The translations under genes and the position numbers were made by a program. Positions 1-57,758 of a DNA stretch of 64,000 nt are shown one piece after another (the stretch's first letter is position 1; each line of letters opens with the position of its first letter). The stretch lies in assembly GCA_963931865.1 (NCBI GenBank), contig OZ007513.1, forward strand, positions 11,681,467 through 11,745,466. The letters run 5' to 3'. Under the pieces are notes generated by a model, which was given only the letters and a program-made list of their open reading frames with translations, ran no database searches and was not told where the DNA came from. Origin of the DNA: Axinella damicornis. Its lineage: Eukaryota > Porifera > Demospongiae > Axinellida > Axinellidae.

Positions 1-60
1 ACATGGAGGGGATACAACTACTCCCTTAAATTCACTGAGATGAAACTGAGGGAGAACTGA
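1..60 (+). CDS. C-terminus of a fibrinogen-related domain (partial, window edge)
   Basis: Frame 1 reads [19 protein letters not shown] and then a TGA stop at 58-60. This is the usual end of a fibrinogen C-terminal (FReD) domain, and it matches the end of the second FReD copy at 8341-8401 almost residue for residue. FReD proteins are secreted lectin-like molecules that bind acetylated sugars. Only the last 19 codons are inside the window, so the rest of the gene cannot be judged. Confidence 0.8.
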   Translation, partial: TWRGYNYSLKFTEMKLREN

Positions 61-880
61 ACACGTTTTCTGACGTACACTATTCTCAGCTGGTTCCATG
101 TAGCCGTAGCTATAGCTGGTTGTGTATTCTTAGTTGAAGGCAGTTACTTAGTTCTTGAATGTAAGTTTAGTTTTCATTATAGAGGAGGATGTTAGTGCAT
201 GTACACTGCTTGATGCTGTTTACATCAGATACATTGTTAGTAGCTGGTAGCAGTAGTAGCACCTTTAGTAGGCATTTCGTTTTCTTTGCAGAGGTGTTTA
301 TATATTGCTCATGAAATTTCATAGAGTAAAACATCTTGTCTCCAAGGTCATCCATTCTTGATATACGCACTTCTGGAATGTACCACTTGTAAGGCCTTTC
401 ACAATGTGTCACAATGTGTGGTTTGCAGAGTAAGTTGACAGTACGTTCTTGGTTGTGGCTGGAAGCTTACTTTTCAGTTCAAGATAGGAGCCTATGAATT
501 TCGGAATAATGTACCCCTCCCTAGATACCATGCCGCTTTCTCTCCCCCCACGCGGCCTGGGAACGAGGGTACGATCGAGTCTAGCTTGACCAATGCTAAC
601 CAGAGGCCCTACAAATGCGAGGCTAGGTTCGCTAAAATAAGAGAAATAGCCCACCCAGCCCTGGCCAAGGACTTATACCACAGACAAGCATGCACAGACA
701 TGGCTGTACTGTTTCCACCCCCGGAGTTGAAAACCACCCACCACCAACTGTCCCACACTTTCCGCTCACACAGAACCTATTTGCCAAGGACATTGCTGCA
801 AGTGACATCATGATACTGACAGTGTCATGATGCAGATATGCATCATTGCATGGTTGTTAAATAAGGGCTGTTGCCAAAAG
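61..880 (+). repeat. 3' flank of FReD copy 1, duplicated at 2640-3560 and 8402-8870
   Basis: The stretch after the FReD stop is closely similar to that after the second FReD copy (8402-8870), including the block with Cys-rich-looking but non-coding ORFs on the minus strand. A third, coding-free copy lies at about 2640-3560. These are segmental duplicates of a 3' UTR and its downstream DNA. I see no gene in it. Confidence 0.6.
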
Positions 881-1690
881 ATATACCATTTATTTCGCTC
901 TGGTAGTTATATACATCTGTCTGCTGGCTGACGTTACCATAGTTACAGGCATGCACAATCCATTGGACTAAACCAGTATATATACTTGATAAACAGGAGT
1001 TTGTTAGCATGGATCAGAGCATACTTAAAAACGTTACCTACGTATACAGTGCTGCCACATAGGGTCTTAGTTCCCTCCTCCAAAAATTAATATGGGCACA
1101 GTGATACATACACGGATGCATGCATGGGTGATTACTATCCACAAGCCAATTAGTAGTCCATGAAGCATAGTGCTAGTTGCCTAGCTATGGTATCCACAGT
1201 CACATGTCCTTATGAAAACAGAACGTGTAGTGCACTTGTCTTTTGGGTGGGAGGTTCAACTGTTGCCTAGGCTACGAACCCTTAGCCCATGATGTACCTA
1301 TACAAATGCCTGGACTGCAATAAGCAACAGTACATTAATGCAGTGACGTACCTACTGGTGACAATTTCACCAAAGGCAATGATGAATATTGTGAAGGCAC
1401 TAAATACTAATTTTATAGCTATATCTGATTGCAATGCAGTGGGTGACACATGGAAATAAACACAGTGAAGTGTATCACTACAAAAAGAACAAAAATATAT
1501 TGTTGTTTGACCATTGCCTTTGTCATCGGAGTTGCAACCTACTGGCATGGAATTTCATGGGATGGTACAGCTACAATATATTTCATGGGATGCTATAGCT
1601 ACTATATATTTATGGGATGGTATTGTATATTTCATGGGATGGTATAGCTACTTACGTTCAGTAACTATGCGGCAAAAAATCACTTGGGAG
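881..1690. repeat. Intergenic segment, direct duplicate of about 3500-4250
   Basis: No gene is recognisable. The sequence runs parallel to about 3500-4250 with small indels, for example the block around a TGCATGGTTGTTAAATAAGG motif at 847 and again at about 3505. With the preceding feature it shows that about 1.5 kb was duplicated in direct orientation. Confidence 0.5.
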
Positions 1691-1694
1691 GTAT

Positions 1695-2030
1695 ATGGTA
1701 ATTAATAGCCCAAAAATCACTGGAGGTATGTGAGTCAGTTGAAGATGGGTGAACAAATTAACAGAACCGTTTTGTACTAAGGGGAGATGGCTGTGGGAAC
1801 GTCAAGGGTGATTGTGTTGAGTAATTAATAGCCCAAAAATCACTGGAGGTATGTGAGTCAGTTGCAGATGGGTGAACAAATGAACAGAAACATTTTGTAC
1901 TAAGGGGAGATAGCTGTGGGAACGTCAAGGGTGATTATATTAATCATGCCCCAAATCACTGGAGGTATGTTAATGAGTGAAGAAACAATTCCTTACTAAA
2001 GGGAGTTGAGTGAGGGAAGTCAAGTGATTA
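1695..2030 (+). repeat. ~120 bp tandem repeat, forward array
   Basis: About 2.5 copies of a unit that begins near TTAATAGCCCAAAAATCACT, continues through GGTGAACAAAT and TTTTGTACTAAGGGGAGAT, and ends near CGTCAAGGGTGATT. The third copy is truncated. The same unit occurs in reverse complement at 5400-5960. Confidence 0.75.
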
Positions 2031-2530
2031 GTGTTTGAAGCAACTGTACTCTCAGCCATTGCTCGAACAGTAGCCACCAGCTAACAAACCATGCTCAAAC
2101 ATGGAATGGTGCCTAGTTTAGCCTAGCAGAAGCATGACCATTCAATTAGTCTCCAATTTTGAAACCTTCCAGGACAAGTCGCTTTCTCAAGACATCCTGG
2201 AATAGTATATGACTGAACGGGTACATAGTCTAGTCTATATCCATGTAGTGCTCTATAGTGAGGGATAGTACAGTGAGAATAATGCCATTAACACGATACA
2301 CAAGCAGAAGAGCCTCTAGCGATCGTTTGCCACCTACATACATTGTGAGAGAAGTAGCTAGCTACTCCGGACGTTTGGGACCCCGGAATATTGTACATGT
2401 TCACACGTGGAGTGCACTTGCACTAGAGACAGACAAGAGGGTGATCAATGGAGGGAAAGACTGATTGATGAGAAGAAGATTCATTTGACTGGCATAAGTA
2501 CATTACAGGTTGCATATATACATGGCTGTC
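2031..2530. repeat. Direct duplicate of 6190-6720
   Basis: The segment starting at TAGTGTTTGAAGCAACTG (2028) recurs at 6189 with minor changes up to the ATTCATTTGACTGGCATA block. No coding potential is recognised. Here it adjoins the forward tandem array. Its copy at 6190 follows the inverted array. Confidence 0.6.
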
Positions 2531-2639
2531 AGTGCAACATTATTAGTAACCTCACTTCCCACTCAGCAACCAGTAATCCATATAATTATTCCAGTCAATT
2601 AAAATTCCAGGGTAAATTCCATTCACAAAACAGTTCACA

Positions 2640-4250
2640 AATGCTGTTTACATCAGATACATTGTTAGTAGCAGCTAAGCTGGTAGCAGTAGCACCACCT
2701 TTAGTAGGCATTTCGTTTTCTTTGCAGAGGTGTTTGTAAATTTTCTTGAAGATTTCACATGAAATTTCATACAGTAAACCATGGCCATTTTGTCTCCAAG
2801 GTCATCCATTCTCAAGATATTCACACTTTGCTTCTGGAATACACCACTTGTAAGGCTCCACATCCCATTCACAATGTGTGGTTTGCAGGGAGAATAAAGG
2901 AAGTTGACAGTAAGTTCATGGTTGTGGCTGGAAGTTCATGCACTTTTAGATAGGAGTGGGTTTTAATCAGCCACACTTTTATTTTTCCAAGTTACCACAG
3001 GTCCACAGTCATATGCAAGATGCACTTCACAGGCTAAGAATCAATCTTACCATGGTATGTCTGATGTATGCATGGTCACGTCCAGGAGCTTATGAAGTGA
3101 AGTCTCACACCTAGGATTGTGTACATACTGGAATCAAATACCACTAAACACACTTAGCTATTCTATGGAAAAAAAGTACAGCCTATGAACTCCGGAATAA
3201 TGTGCCCATCCCTAGATACCAGGCTGCTTTCTCTCCTCCCACGCGGCCTGGAAATGAGGGTAGCCCCACAAATGAGAGGCTAGATCCGCTAAATTAAGAG
3301 AAATAGCCCACCCATCTCTGACCAAGGACTTATATCACAGACAAGCATGCACAGACACGGCGGCTGTGCTGCTTCCACCCCCTGAGCGAAAACCACCCAC
3401 CACAAACTGTCCCACACTTTCCGCTCATGCAGAACTTATTTCCAAGGACATTGCTGCAAGTGACATCTTATACTGAAAGTGTCGTTATGCAGATATGAAT
3501 CATTGCATGGTTGTTAAATAAGGGCTGTTGCCAAAGATATGCTAATTTGCTCTGGTAGTTATATACCAATTATGCATCTGTCTGCTAGCTGACATTACCA
3601 TAGTTACAGGCAATCCATAGGATTAAACCAGTACTTGCTAAACAGGAGTTCAGTGGATCAGAGCATACTTGAAAAAGTTACCTACAGTGCTGTCAGGGTC
3701 TTGAGTTCCCCCTCCAAAAATTAATATGGGCACAGTGATACATACCAGGATATGTGCATGGGTGATTACTGTCCACAAGTCAATTAGTCAGAGATGAGTA
3801 GTCCATGAAGCATAGTGCTAGTTGCCATAGCTACGGTATCCACAGTCACATGTGATTATGAAAACAGAGTGTAGTGGAGGTATCTTTTGGGAGGTTCAAC
3901 TGTTGCCTAGGCTACGAACCCTTAGCCCATTATCATGTACCTATACAAATGGTGACAATTTCACCAAAGGCAATGATGAATATTGTGAAGGCATACTAAT
4001 TATATATCCAACTGAATGTATATACATGTACTGGTGATTGGGTGACACATGAAACAACATAGTGGGGCCAATATAATCACTGGATTCTGAGCTCATATAT
4101 ACAAAATGTGAAAGTGTATCTCTACAAAAAGATATAACCATTGCCTTTGTCATCTGAGTTGCAACTATATATTTCATGGGACGGTACGTACAGCTACTAT
4201 ATATAGAACCAGTGCAGGCTAATTATTAGCTATAATTATATAATATCCCA
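2640..4250. repeat. Segmental duplicate of about 220-1640 without coding sequence
   Basis: The order of blocks matches 220-1640: the CAGATACATTGTTAGTAGC block, the CAATGTGTGGTTTGCAG block, the GCCTATGAA block and the TGCATGGTTGTTAAATAAGG block. The copies differ by small indels, so the duplication is not very recent. No gene is seen. Confidence 0.55.
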
Positions 4251-4368
4251 CTAAACCCCATCATACTCATACTACTCACGTGAAGATACTATACTGCTAA
4301 AATGAAACCATTCTCTCTCTCTGCAGGTGGTCTGGCATGCAGCTGTAGATAAGTGAACAGGTGATTGC

Positions 4369-5376
4369 TTAAGGTAGGAAACATGGGTACCACGATCTCC
4401 GAAACCAAGTTGATGGATAAATGGGCAGCATCAAAGCGTACACAAGTTTCAGCAAAACTTTGCATCAAACTGCTCCCTCTGCTTGAAAATGCCCTAAAAC
4501 TCAATTTTAAGGCCCTCTACGAAACTGAAAATTTGGACCCTCTCCAAGGCCCCACCCACACTCTGACCCCATCATCAATACACACACAAAACAGGCCCAA
4601 AAACTACGGATGGATTTACCACCTGCTCTCCTCAGTTGCAGGCTACAGCCCAAAACTCACTGCCGCCCTCAAAAACAGAGATTTGGCTACCCTAGGCTTT
4701 CAAAAAAAATTCCACGCACACCAACTAAAACCGACCAAAGCCAAGGCCAGTTTCCATAAGGTCAACCTACCCCCTGCAAAACTAGGGATGCTTTTCCACG
4801 TTCACCTCTCGGTTACAGAGTTTTGGCCACACATCTACTGCCTCTCACCAGCCCAGTCCAGCTACCAAACCAGCCAAATTCGCCCTAACACGAAAATGGG
4901 CGGGGCCTGTAATGCCGAAAGGTCAACTCTCTAGAGTACCTTGGCCAGGGAGCTGTCGGAGGCTGTTCACTTTCCAGGCTGTTCTTCGGCCACTTCAGCA
5001 GCCCAACAAACATTCTGCTCACTCGACCTAGCTATTCACACTCAGATAGCCTATCGCTACATTCAGTAAGCCAGAATAGCTTCTTAGCTACGTACAAAAA
5101 AAAAACAAAAAAAAACAAACAAAAAAAACAAAAAAAAAGTGTTCAAACGAATCTTCAAAGTACCGCACGGCCACATCAGAGTACCGATTTGAAACTTGAA
5201 AGGGCCGCTAGCCGCACCAAAGAGAGAAGCCCCCTTGTTTATTCCGGTTGCCGCCATGGGAAAACGTAAACAGATGAATAACTCTATATAACCGTATGCG
5301 AGTGACGTCATCTCATTAATTATTCACGAGCAATATTGCGCGATTTCGCCGATGCTATGCATGCTTCCTACCTTAA
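4369..5376 (+). mobile_element. TTAA-flanked inverted-repeat transposon, copy A
   Basis: The element is bounded by TTAA at 4369-4372 and 5373-5376, with exactly 1,000 bp between. Its ends are inverted repeats: GGTAGGAAACATG on the left and, read from the right, GGTAGGAAGCATG. TTAA target duplication is the hallmark of piggyBac-superfamily elements, but these terminal bases are not the usual CCY start and no transposase is present, so the superfamily is unproven. It holds a 183-codon ORF, a purine-rich poly-A stretch (5096-5138) and a TGACGTCA site (5303-5310). Copies B, C and D lie at 27365, 40884 and 42529. Confidence 0.8.
4383..4934 (+). CDS. Conserved 183-aa ORF of the TTAA element, copy A
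   Basis: I do not recognise the family. The ATG (4383) is the first one and lies inside the left inverted repeat, ten bases after the TTAA. The protein starts MGTTISETKLMDKWAASKR and ends near MGGACNAERSTL. It is rich in Lys, Leu and Pro, has no signal peptide or membrane segment, and contains no visible DDE, nuclease or zinc motif. The same reading frame is intact in copies C and D with only a few residue changes. In copy B it is broken in a homopolymer. Conservation may reflect function or just recent amplification. It could also be an exon captured from a host gene. Confidence 0.5.
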   Translation: MGTTISETKLMDKWAASKRTQVSAKLCIKLLPLLENALKLNFKALYETENLDPLQGPTHTLTPSSIHTQNRPKNYGWIYHLLSSVAGYSPKLTAALKNRDLATLGFQKKFHAHQLKPTKAKASFHKVNLPPAKLGMLFHVHLSVTEFWPHIYCLSPAQSSYQTSQIRPNTKMGGACNAERSTL

Positions 5377-5399
5377 TATGTTACACATAATGCTCCCAT

Positions 5400-5960
5400 G
5401 CATAGCTAGCAAGAATTGGTTCTCTTCATTTGTTCACTCATGTCGCCAACATACTTCTGGTGAACTTTTGGGGCTTAACATAATCACTTGACTTCCCTCA
5501 GCCAACTCCCTTTATTAGTAAAGAATCGTTTCTTCACTCATTAACATACCTCCAGTGATTTATGGGCGTGATTAATTAAAATCACCCTTGATGCTCCCAC
5601 AGCCATCTCCCCTTAGTACAAAACGGTTCTGTTCATTTGTTCACCCATCTGCAACTGACTCACATACCTCCAGTGATTTTCGGGCGTGATTAATTAACAA
5701 CATTGACGCTCCCACAGCCATCTCCCCTCAGTACAAAACGGTTCTGTGCATTTGTTCACTCATCTGCAACCAACTCACATATCTCCAGTGATTTGTGGGC
5801 TATTAATTACTCAACATAATCACCCTTGACGTTCCCACAGCCAACTCCCCTCAGTAAGAAATGGTTCTGTGACTTCTGTCCATTTGTTCACTCATCTGCA
5901 ACTAATGTACCTCCCAAATGATTTTTTCGCGCTTAATTACTAAACGTACATCACTTTTAC
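5400..5960 (-). repeat. ~120 bp tandem repeat, inverted array
   Basis: Four to five copies of the unit seen at 1695-2030, in reverse complement. Each copy contains GTACAAAACGGTTCTG or a variant, followed by CATTTGTTCA and CTCCAGTGATTT. Copies differ by a few bases. The two arrays are 3.4 kb apart in opposite orientation. Confidence 0.75.
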
Positions 5961-6188
5961 AACCGGGTGCTCATTCTCATGTTCCATGTTCCCTTTGACT
6001 TTCCCAGAGTCAACTCTCCCTAGGAAGTAATTACTCCGCATCATTCATTCAACTGTGTGCTTAACATAGCTCCAATCAAACTATGTCAGCTGTAGCAATT
6101 CTGGTGACAAATAATTATATTACTGTCAAAAATTAACAAATCCCTTTTGAAATGTAGCACTTAACAGCTGAAAGGGATCCCAGTAGGT

Positions 6189-6720
6189 ATTAGTGTTTGA
6201 AGCAACTGGTGACTGGTACTCTCAGCCAAAGCTCAAACAATAGCCACCAGCTAACAAACCATGCTCAAACATGGAACGGTCCCTAGCAGAAGCATGACCA
6301 TTCAATTTAGTCTCCATTAGGAAAATTCAAGGACAGGTCGTTTCCCCCAGAAATCCTGGAATAGTATATGACTGAATGGGTACATAGTTTAGTCTATATG
6401 CATGTAGTGCTCCATAGTGAGGGATAGTACAGTGAGAATAATCACGTTAACATGATACACAAGCATAAGAACGTCTAGTGATTGTTTGCACATTGTGAGA
6501 GAAGTAGCTATATAGCTACTCCGGACGTTTGGGACCCCGGAATATTGTACATGCTTAGCTACACGTGGAGTGCACTTGCACTAGAGAGACAGAAGAAACT
6601 GACAAGAGGGTGAGGAATGGAGGGAGAGATTGATTGACAAGAAGAAGATTCATTTGACTGGCATATAAAATTATAGTACATACATGAAATGCAACATCAT
6701 AGACTCGGTAGAGTCTATAT
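6189..6720. repeat. Second copy of the 2028-2530 segment
   Basis: It matches 2028-2530 in the same orientation with scattered substitutions and short indels. Nothing coding is recognised. Confidence 0.6.
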
Positions 6721-7381
6721 GTAGGGATACGACGTACACGCAATACATGCCAATACAAAAAAATCTCTCCAAATCTCAGAAACGGTACACTTATAAGCCT
6801 TTATAACCACATACCGTTCATCTTCGAGTGTTTTCATGACCAACAAGACTCCTCGCGTCGCGAAAAACCGTCGTGAAAGTACCTCACCAGGTACTCGCAA
6901 AACGGGCAAATTGTTTTTCTTTCTTTCTTCTTCTTCTTCTTCTTCTTCTTCAGACAACTTAGCTCAACGTTGCCTCAATCTGTCACGATGGTTTTCGCAC
7001 GAAACAGCAGCATTTTCAACCGAGCAGTGCAACGTCCCATCGCTTTTTCGCTACCTCCAAGTCTTCACCAGGCGGCTGCAGCTGCCCACTCAATAACTAT
7101 GGCTTCGTTTGTCACGCCATTTTCACGTTTGTACGCATGCGCGCTTAAACGATCACTTAGCAACGATACGTAATTATTTCTCAAGATCGCTGAATTAGAA
7201 ACAGTGGGGAAGATGCGTTGACCGATGTGTTGTCAAACGAGGCACTCTTTATAAGACTGAGGTTAGTCCCTGTACGCATGATTTAGCTAAGCTTTTATTG
7301 CTACCTATACTGTATTCTGTGAGCAGGGTGAATGCCTATCTCAACTCTCAACACCCATATGAATGTCCCTACTATAAACTG
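6721..7381. other. Unassigned segment with (TTC)n microsatellite
   Basis: A TTC tract runs from 6926 to 6951 inside a pyrimidine-rich stretch. Overlapping ORFs of 67-86 codons exist on both strands (6836-7096 and 6970-7173 on plus, 6715-6957 on minus), but their low-complexity runs of Ser or Glu come straight from the microsatellite. I see no domain, splice pattern or duplicate that would favour any of them. Confidence 0.5.
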
Positions 7382-7651
7382 CCTATGCCATGGTCTTCAG
7401 ACAGGGAGAACTCAGTGGCTTTGTCATCCATCTAGGGAACAGTTGACTTGAGATGCCCGGGCCTGATTCTTCGGCCAATGCTGGAAGTGTAATACCTGAG
7501 TAATATTGTCCATATACCAAGGCAAGGACACCTACTGCCCAGGTGCCTGTGAGGTCACTGACTTCTGCAGCAAACTTCAGCTCAAACATGCGCCTGCTGC
7601 CAAAAAATGACATAAACAAGTAATAAAAAACATTAAAAATGTAGCAGGATG

Positions 7652-7852
7652 TAGGGATACCAGAACGGCAAAAAGTAAGGAAACAAGAGGGATGATCGAA
7701 CATAACAGTGAAGTATACAATCACCCCTACATGTCTTTTTTCATTGTACATGTATATATGGAAGAAGATCTCTGTAGGGGGGGTTGTATACTTCACTGTT
7801 ATGTTCGATCATCCCTCTTGTTTCCTTACTTTTTGCCGTTCTGGTATCCCTC
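7652..7852. repeat. Near-perfect ~200 bp inverted repeat (hairpin) abutting the FReD exon
   Basis: The left arm from GGGATACCAGAACGGC (about 7655) is the reverse complement of the right arm ending GCCGTTCTGGTATCCC (about 7850). The outer ~75 bases match almost perfectly and the centre, around the CATGTATATATGGAAG region, less well. The right arm supplies the apparent 3' splice site (CCCTCAG, ending 7854) of the FReD exon. Confidence 0.85.
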
Positions 7853-7854
7853 AG

Positions 7855-8401
7855 ACTGCATTCCAGGCGTACTGCGACATGGTCACGGATGGTGGGGGGT
7901 GGACAGTGTTCCAGCGCAGAGAAGACGGATCAGTGAACTTTTTTCGCTACTGGACTGATTACCAGCAAGGGTTTGGAAGCCTTAGTGGAGAGTTCTGGCT
8001 GGGTCTGGACAAGATACACCGTCTAATATCAACTGCTACTCAGCTACGAGTTGATATGCGGGACTTTGAAGGGAACTCGTCATATGCACGATACTCAAGT
8101 TTCAGTGTGGGAGATTCAGTATCCCAATACACTCTGTCAGTATCAGGGTACAGTGGAACTGCAGGAGATTCTCTTGCTTACCACAGTGGATCCAAGTTCA
8201 GCACAAGGGACCAGGACAATGATCATTCTAGTGGCAGCTTAAACAGGTGGCTGGTGGTATAACTTGTGCCACCATTCAAATCTCAACGGTCTCTACCACG
8301 GTGGACCATACTCCTCCACTGGTGATGGTGTGAACTGGCAGTCATGGAGGGGACAATACTACTCCCTTAAATTCACTGAGATGAAACTGAGGGAGAACTA
8401 A
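7855..8401 (+). pseudogene. Fibrinogen-related (FReD) lectin exon with a frameshift
   Basis: The first part (7855 to about 8240) reads through the classic FReD signature: AYCDMVTDGGGWTVFQRR, EFWLGLDKIHRL, the Asp-rich calcium-site region DQDNDHSSGS. The second part (from about 8243) reads [15 protein letters not shown] and ends [12 protein letters not shown] with a TAA at 8399-8401. The two parts lie in different frames, so one base was gained or two lost at about 8239-8245. The Cys that normally precedes the GGWWYN motif is also missing. No intron could bridge this gap. Upstream exons, expected to carry a signal peptide, are not found; the hairpin at 7652 lies there instead. The copy is probably non-functional, though a sequencing indel cannot be excluded. 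Confidence 0.75.
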
Positions 8402-8870
8402 ACATGTTTTCTGACATGTACATTATTCTCAGCTTGTTCCATGTAGCCGTAGCTATAGCTGGTTGTGTACTCTTAGTTGTAGGAAGTTACTTAGTTCTTG
8501 AATGTAATTTTAGTTTCATTTAGTTATAGAGGAGGATATAGTGCATGTACACTGCTTGATGCTGTTTACATTGTTAGTAGCTGGTAGCAGTAGTAGCACC
8601 TTCAGTAGGCATTTAGTTTTCTTTGCAGAGGTGATTGTAGATTTCACATGAAATTTCATAGAGCAAACCATTTTGTCTCCAAGTTCATCCATTCTCATGA
8701 TATACACAATTCTCGAATGTACCACTTGTAAGGCTTCACATCCCATTCACAATGTGTGGATGGCTGAGAGAATGAAGTAAGTTGACAGTACGTTCTTGGT
8801 TGTGGCTGGAAGCTTACTTTTCAGTTCAAGATAGGAGTGGGTTTTATCAGCCACAGTTATTTTTCCAAGT
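8402..8870 (+). repeat. 3' flank of FReD copy 2
   Basis: This is nearly the same sequence as 61-480, consistent with a duplicated 3' UTR. Similarity ends near 8870, where sequence homologous to 61408 onward begins. Confidence 0.55.
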
Positions 8871-9019
8871 TACTAGCCCAAGTGGAAAACTATTATAGTT
8901 TAAGCTTTTTGGACACCAGCATAATTTTAGGCTCTGATCGACATTTGCATCACAACACTCTCTCTGATGAACAATAAGTCAAGACATTAGTGATACCTAA
9001 TGCAATTGTTTCATCACAG

Positions 9020-9190
9020 GTGCGACCACCCATGAAAAAGCCTTCTTTGGCCAGGGAACTGGAGCCATCCTCCTGGATAATGTGTTTTGTGTTGGCAATG
9101 AAACCAGACTTGTGGACTGCCCCAACAATGGTATTAAAGTTGAAAACTGTGACCACTCTGAAGATGTTGGAGTCACTTGTCTGCCGCTGG
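9020..9190 (+). pseudogene. Orphan second-half SRCR exon
   Basis: The exon has a proper acceptor (TTTCATCACAG ending 9019) and donor (G|GTGAGT at 9191). It encodes [36 protein letters not shown] and SEDVGVTC, the second half of a group-A-like SRCR domain. No first-half exon lies upstream. Instead the intron-like sequence 8870-9019 joins directly to FReD 3' flank. The exon and both flanks are almost identical to 61410-61760, so it is a partial duplication of the second SRCR locus with the first-half exon lost. Confidence 0.8.
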
Positions 9191-9250
9191 GTGAGTATCA
9201 AGAAATCAAAGTGTTCATAAAGTGTTCATAATAATATTATGTGCAGGGGT

Positions 9251-9461
9251 GTCATAATCAAAGTTCATAATCGTATTATAGCCTACAGGCTGCAACATGT
9301 TATCAGTTCACAGCCATGCGAAGGTGGGTGAAGAGAGATTTAGATCCAGCTGCTGTGCCCTCCGGCAGCTGGCCTCCCAAGAAAGTACTTTGACAACACA
9401 ACTCAGGGTGGCATCGTCCCAAGATGGTAAAAGAATTTAGCGCGCGTGGGGGTGGGGCTGC
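9251..9461 (+). other. Upstream region of the giant SRCR gene
   Basis: About 200 bases between the orphan exon and the TATA box, becoming GC-rich (GCGCGCGTGGGGGTGGGGC, 9440-9458). No coding exon is supported here. The G-rich block just before the TATA box could be a GC-box-type promoter element, which is an inference. Confidence 0.4.
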
Positions 9462-9467
9462 TATATA
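9462..9467 (+). promoter_or_regulatory. TATA box of the giant SRCR gene
   Basis: TATATA follows a GC-rich block and lies 94 bases before the proposed start codon. Transcription would then begin near 9490-9500, leaving a short 5' UTR of about 60 bases. No other AT-rich core element fits as well. Confidence 0.5.
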
Positions 9468-9555
9468 CACGACAGCCAGTATACGGAATCTTCCAGAAGC
9501 GCAGTGTAGCAGCTCAACATGCACGCAGCGTCTTTTTAGAGTACGAGACAGAAGC

Positions 9556-56650
<47,095 letters not shown>

Positions 56651-56849
56651 AGCAGTTCAGTCTACACTCTAGTTTCTCCAATGTAACTTATAATTAGTTG
56701 CATGAAGTTGTATATTGTGTTAGCTGTTTTGTTTTGCTTTGTGTTTATTTATTATCCCCCTTTTAGTATTGTAGCTGTAGAGCAGCTCATTCTGTTGTGT
56801 ATCAGCTAGCTACATATAGGAAATAATGTTGTCATCTTGTCCCTAAAAA

Positions 56850-56855
56850 AATAAA
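56850..56855 (+). terminator. Polyadenylation signal
   Basis: AATAAA about 200 bases after the stop codon. It would end the transcript near 56870-56885, giving a 3' UTR of roughly 230 bases. Confidence 0.65.
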
Positions 56856-56885
56856 TGTGAGATAACTGCCATATTATTACTACAT

Positions 56886-57461
56886 GTACTGTATACGTAG
56901 TTATTGTGATAGGTTTACCAGTACCTTACTATAACTTCCAGCCTGAGCTTGTGAAACATCAGCTGTGATAGTTGAGTTCTGCTCTGTGTTTGCAACTATA
57001 ATGATGGTTGTTCCATATAAGGAACACCGTTATTAATACAATTGTTTACTTGCTAGAGAGGCTACAATGTAGGCATGCATGCATGCAGGTATCTTGGGCT
57101 AGGAATGAGATAAGAGGCTATATGATTTGCACTGTTGTGATCAGCATGGAGCTTTCAAATGATGTCCATTCTGTTGTAGGTTGAATTTTAAGGTGGTTGT
57201 ATACCCCCAAAAATATTTGACGTTTATTTCTGGAAAACCGTAGGGGGTTTGCAACTGAAAATGCAACCCAGTGATCTTTTCAATGAGATCACTTCAATGA
57301 ACACACATACAGGGAGAATTTGCATTTCCAATGTTTTTTCCTTGACCCCTTTCAGGAATTACTCAATGTCATTACATAGCACTAATGATTTTAGACACCG
57401 TGTAAAAATTTCAGGTGTGTAGGGGGTACATAAGTTATAGTTATACTACCAGCTGCTGTGG
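56886..57461. other. Intergenic, no gene recognised
   Basis: AT-rich. It contains short repeats such as GCATGCATGCATGCAGG (57075). Nothing coding or duplicated within the window is evident. Confidence 0.4.
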
Positions 57462-57758
57462 TAGCCTCGTACCCAGTCCCACGCCCAGCTTTTCGTCGCT
57501 GCTTAGTAAGGTAGGGCGGGGTAATTCGGGCCACAGGGTAATTCGGGCCACTTCAACGTTGCAACAGGAAAGAAGCATCCATTGGATTCTTGCTTCTAGT
57601 GAGTTGTAAGCAGGTTGAGTCCCTGGATATACATGGCCAGAAGTTTGCCTAAAGTCTGTCCGTTTTTAGTTACCGTTGACCTGAAGTTAAAGTGGCCCGA
57701 ATTACCCCGCCCTACCTTACTGCAAGCGACGAAAAGCTGGGCGTGGGACTGAGAACGG
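57462..57758. mobile_element. Two-layer palindromic element
   Basis: An outer pair, TAGCCTCGTACCCAG and CACGCCCAGCTTTTCGTCGC against its inverse at 57723-57750, encloses an inner pair, TAAGGTAGGGCGGGGTAATT (57507) against AATTACCCCGCCCTACCTTA (about 57700). The outer ends belong to the MULE-like MITE family. The inner element is another type nested in it. Confidence 0.7.

Noticed and set aside
5084..5311. Second ORF (MAATGINKGASLFG...) on the minus strand of copy A
   Set aside because: Copies B and D have an extra G after AACAAG and lose the frame, so it is not conserved.
6715..6957. Minus-strand ORF beginning MSEEEEEEEEERKK
   Set aside because: The poly-Glu is a translation of the TTC microsatellite, and no splice or homology support exists.
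7383..7796. 137-codon minus-strand ORF including ELKFAAEVSDLTGTWAVG
   Set aside because: Its first 60 codons come from the hairpin and mirror the plus-strand ORF. The remaining part has a possible exon (7501-7592) but no domain I can name and no compatible next exon.
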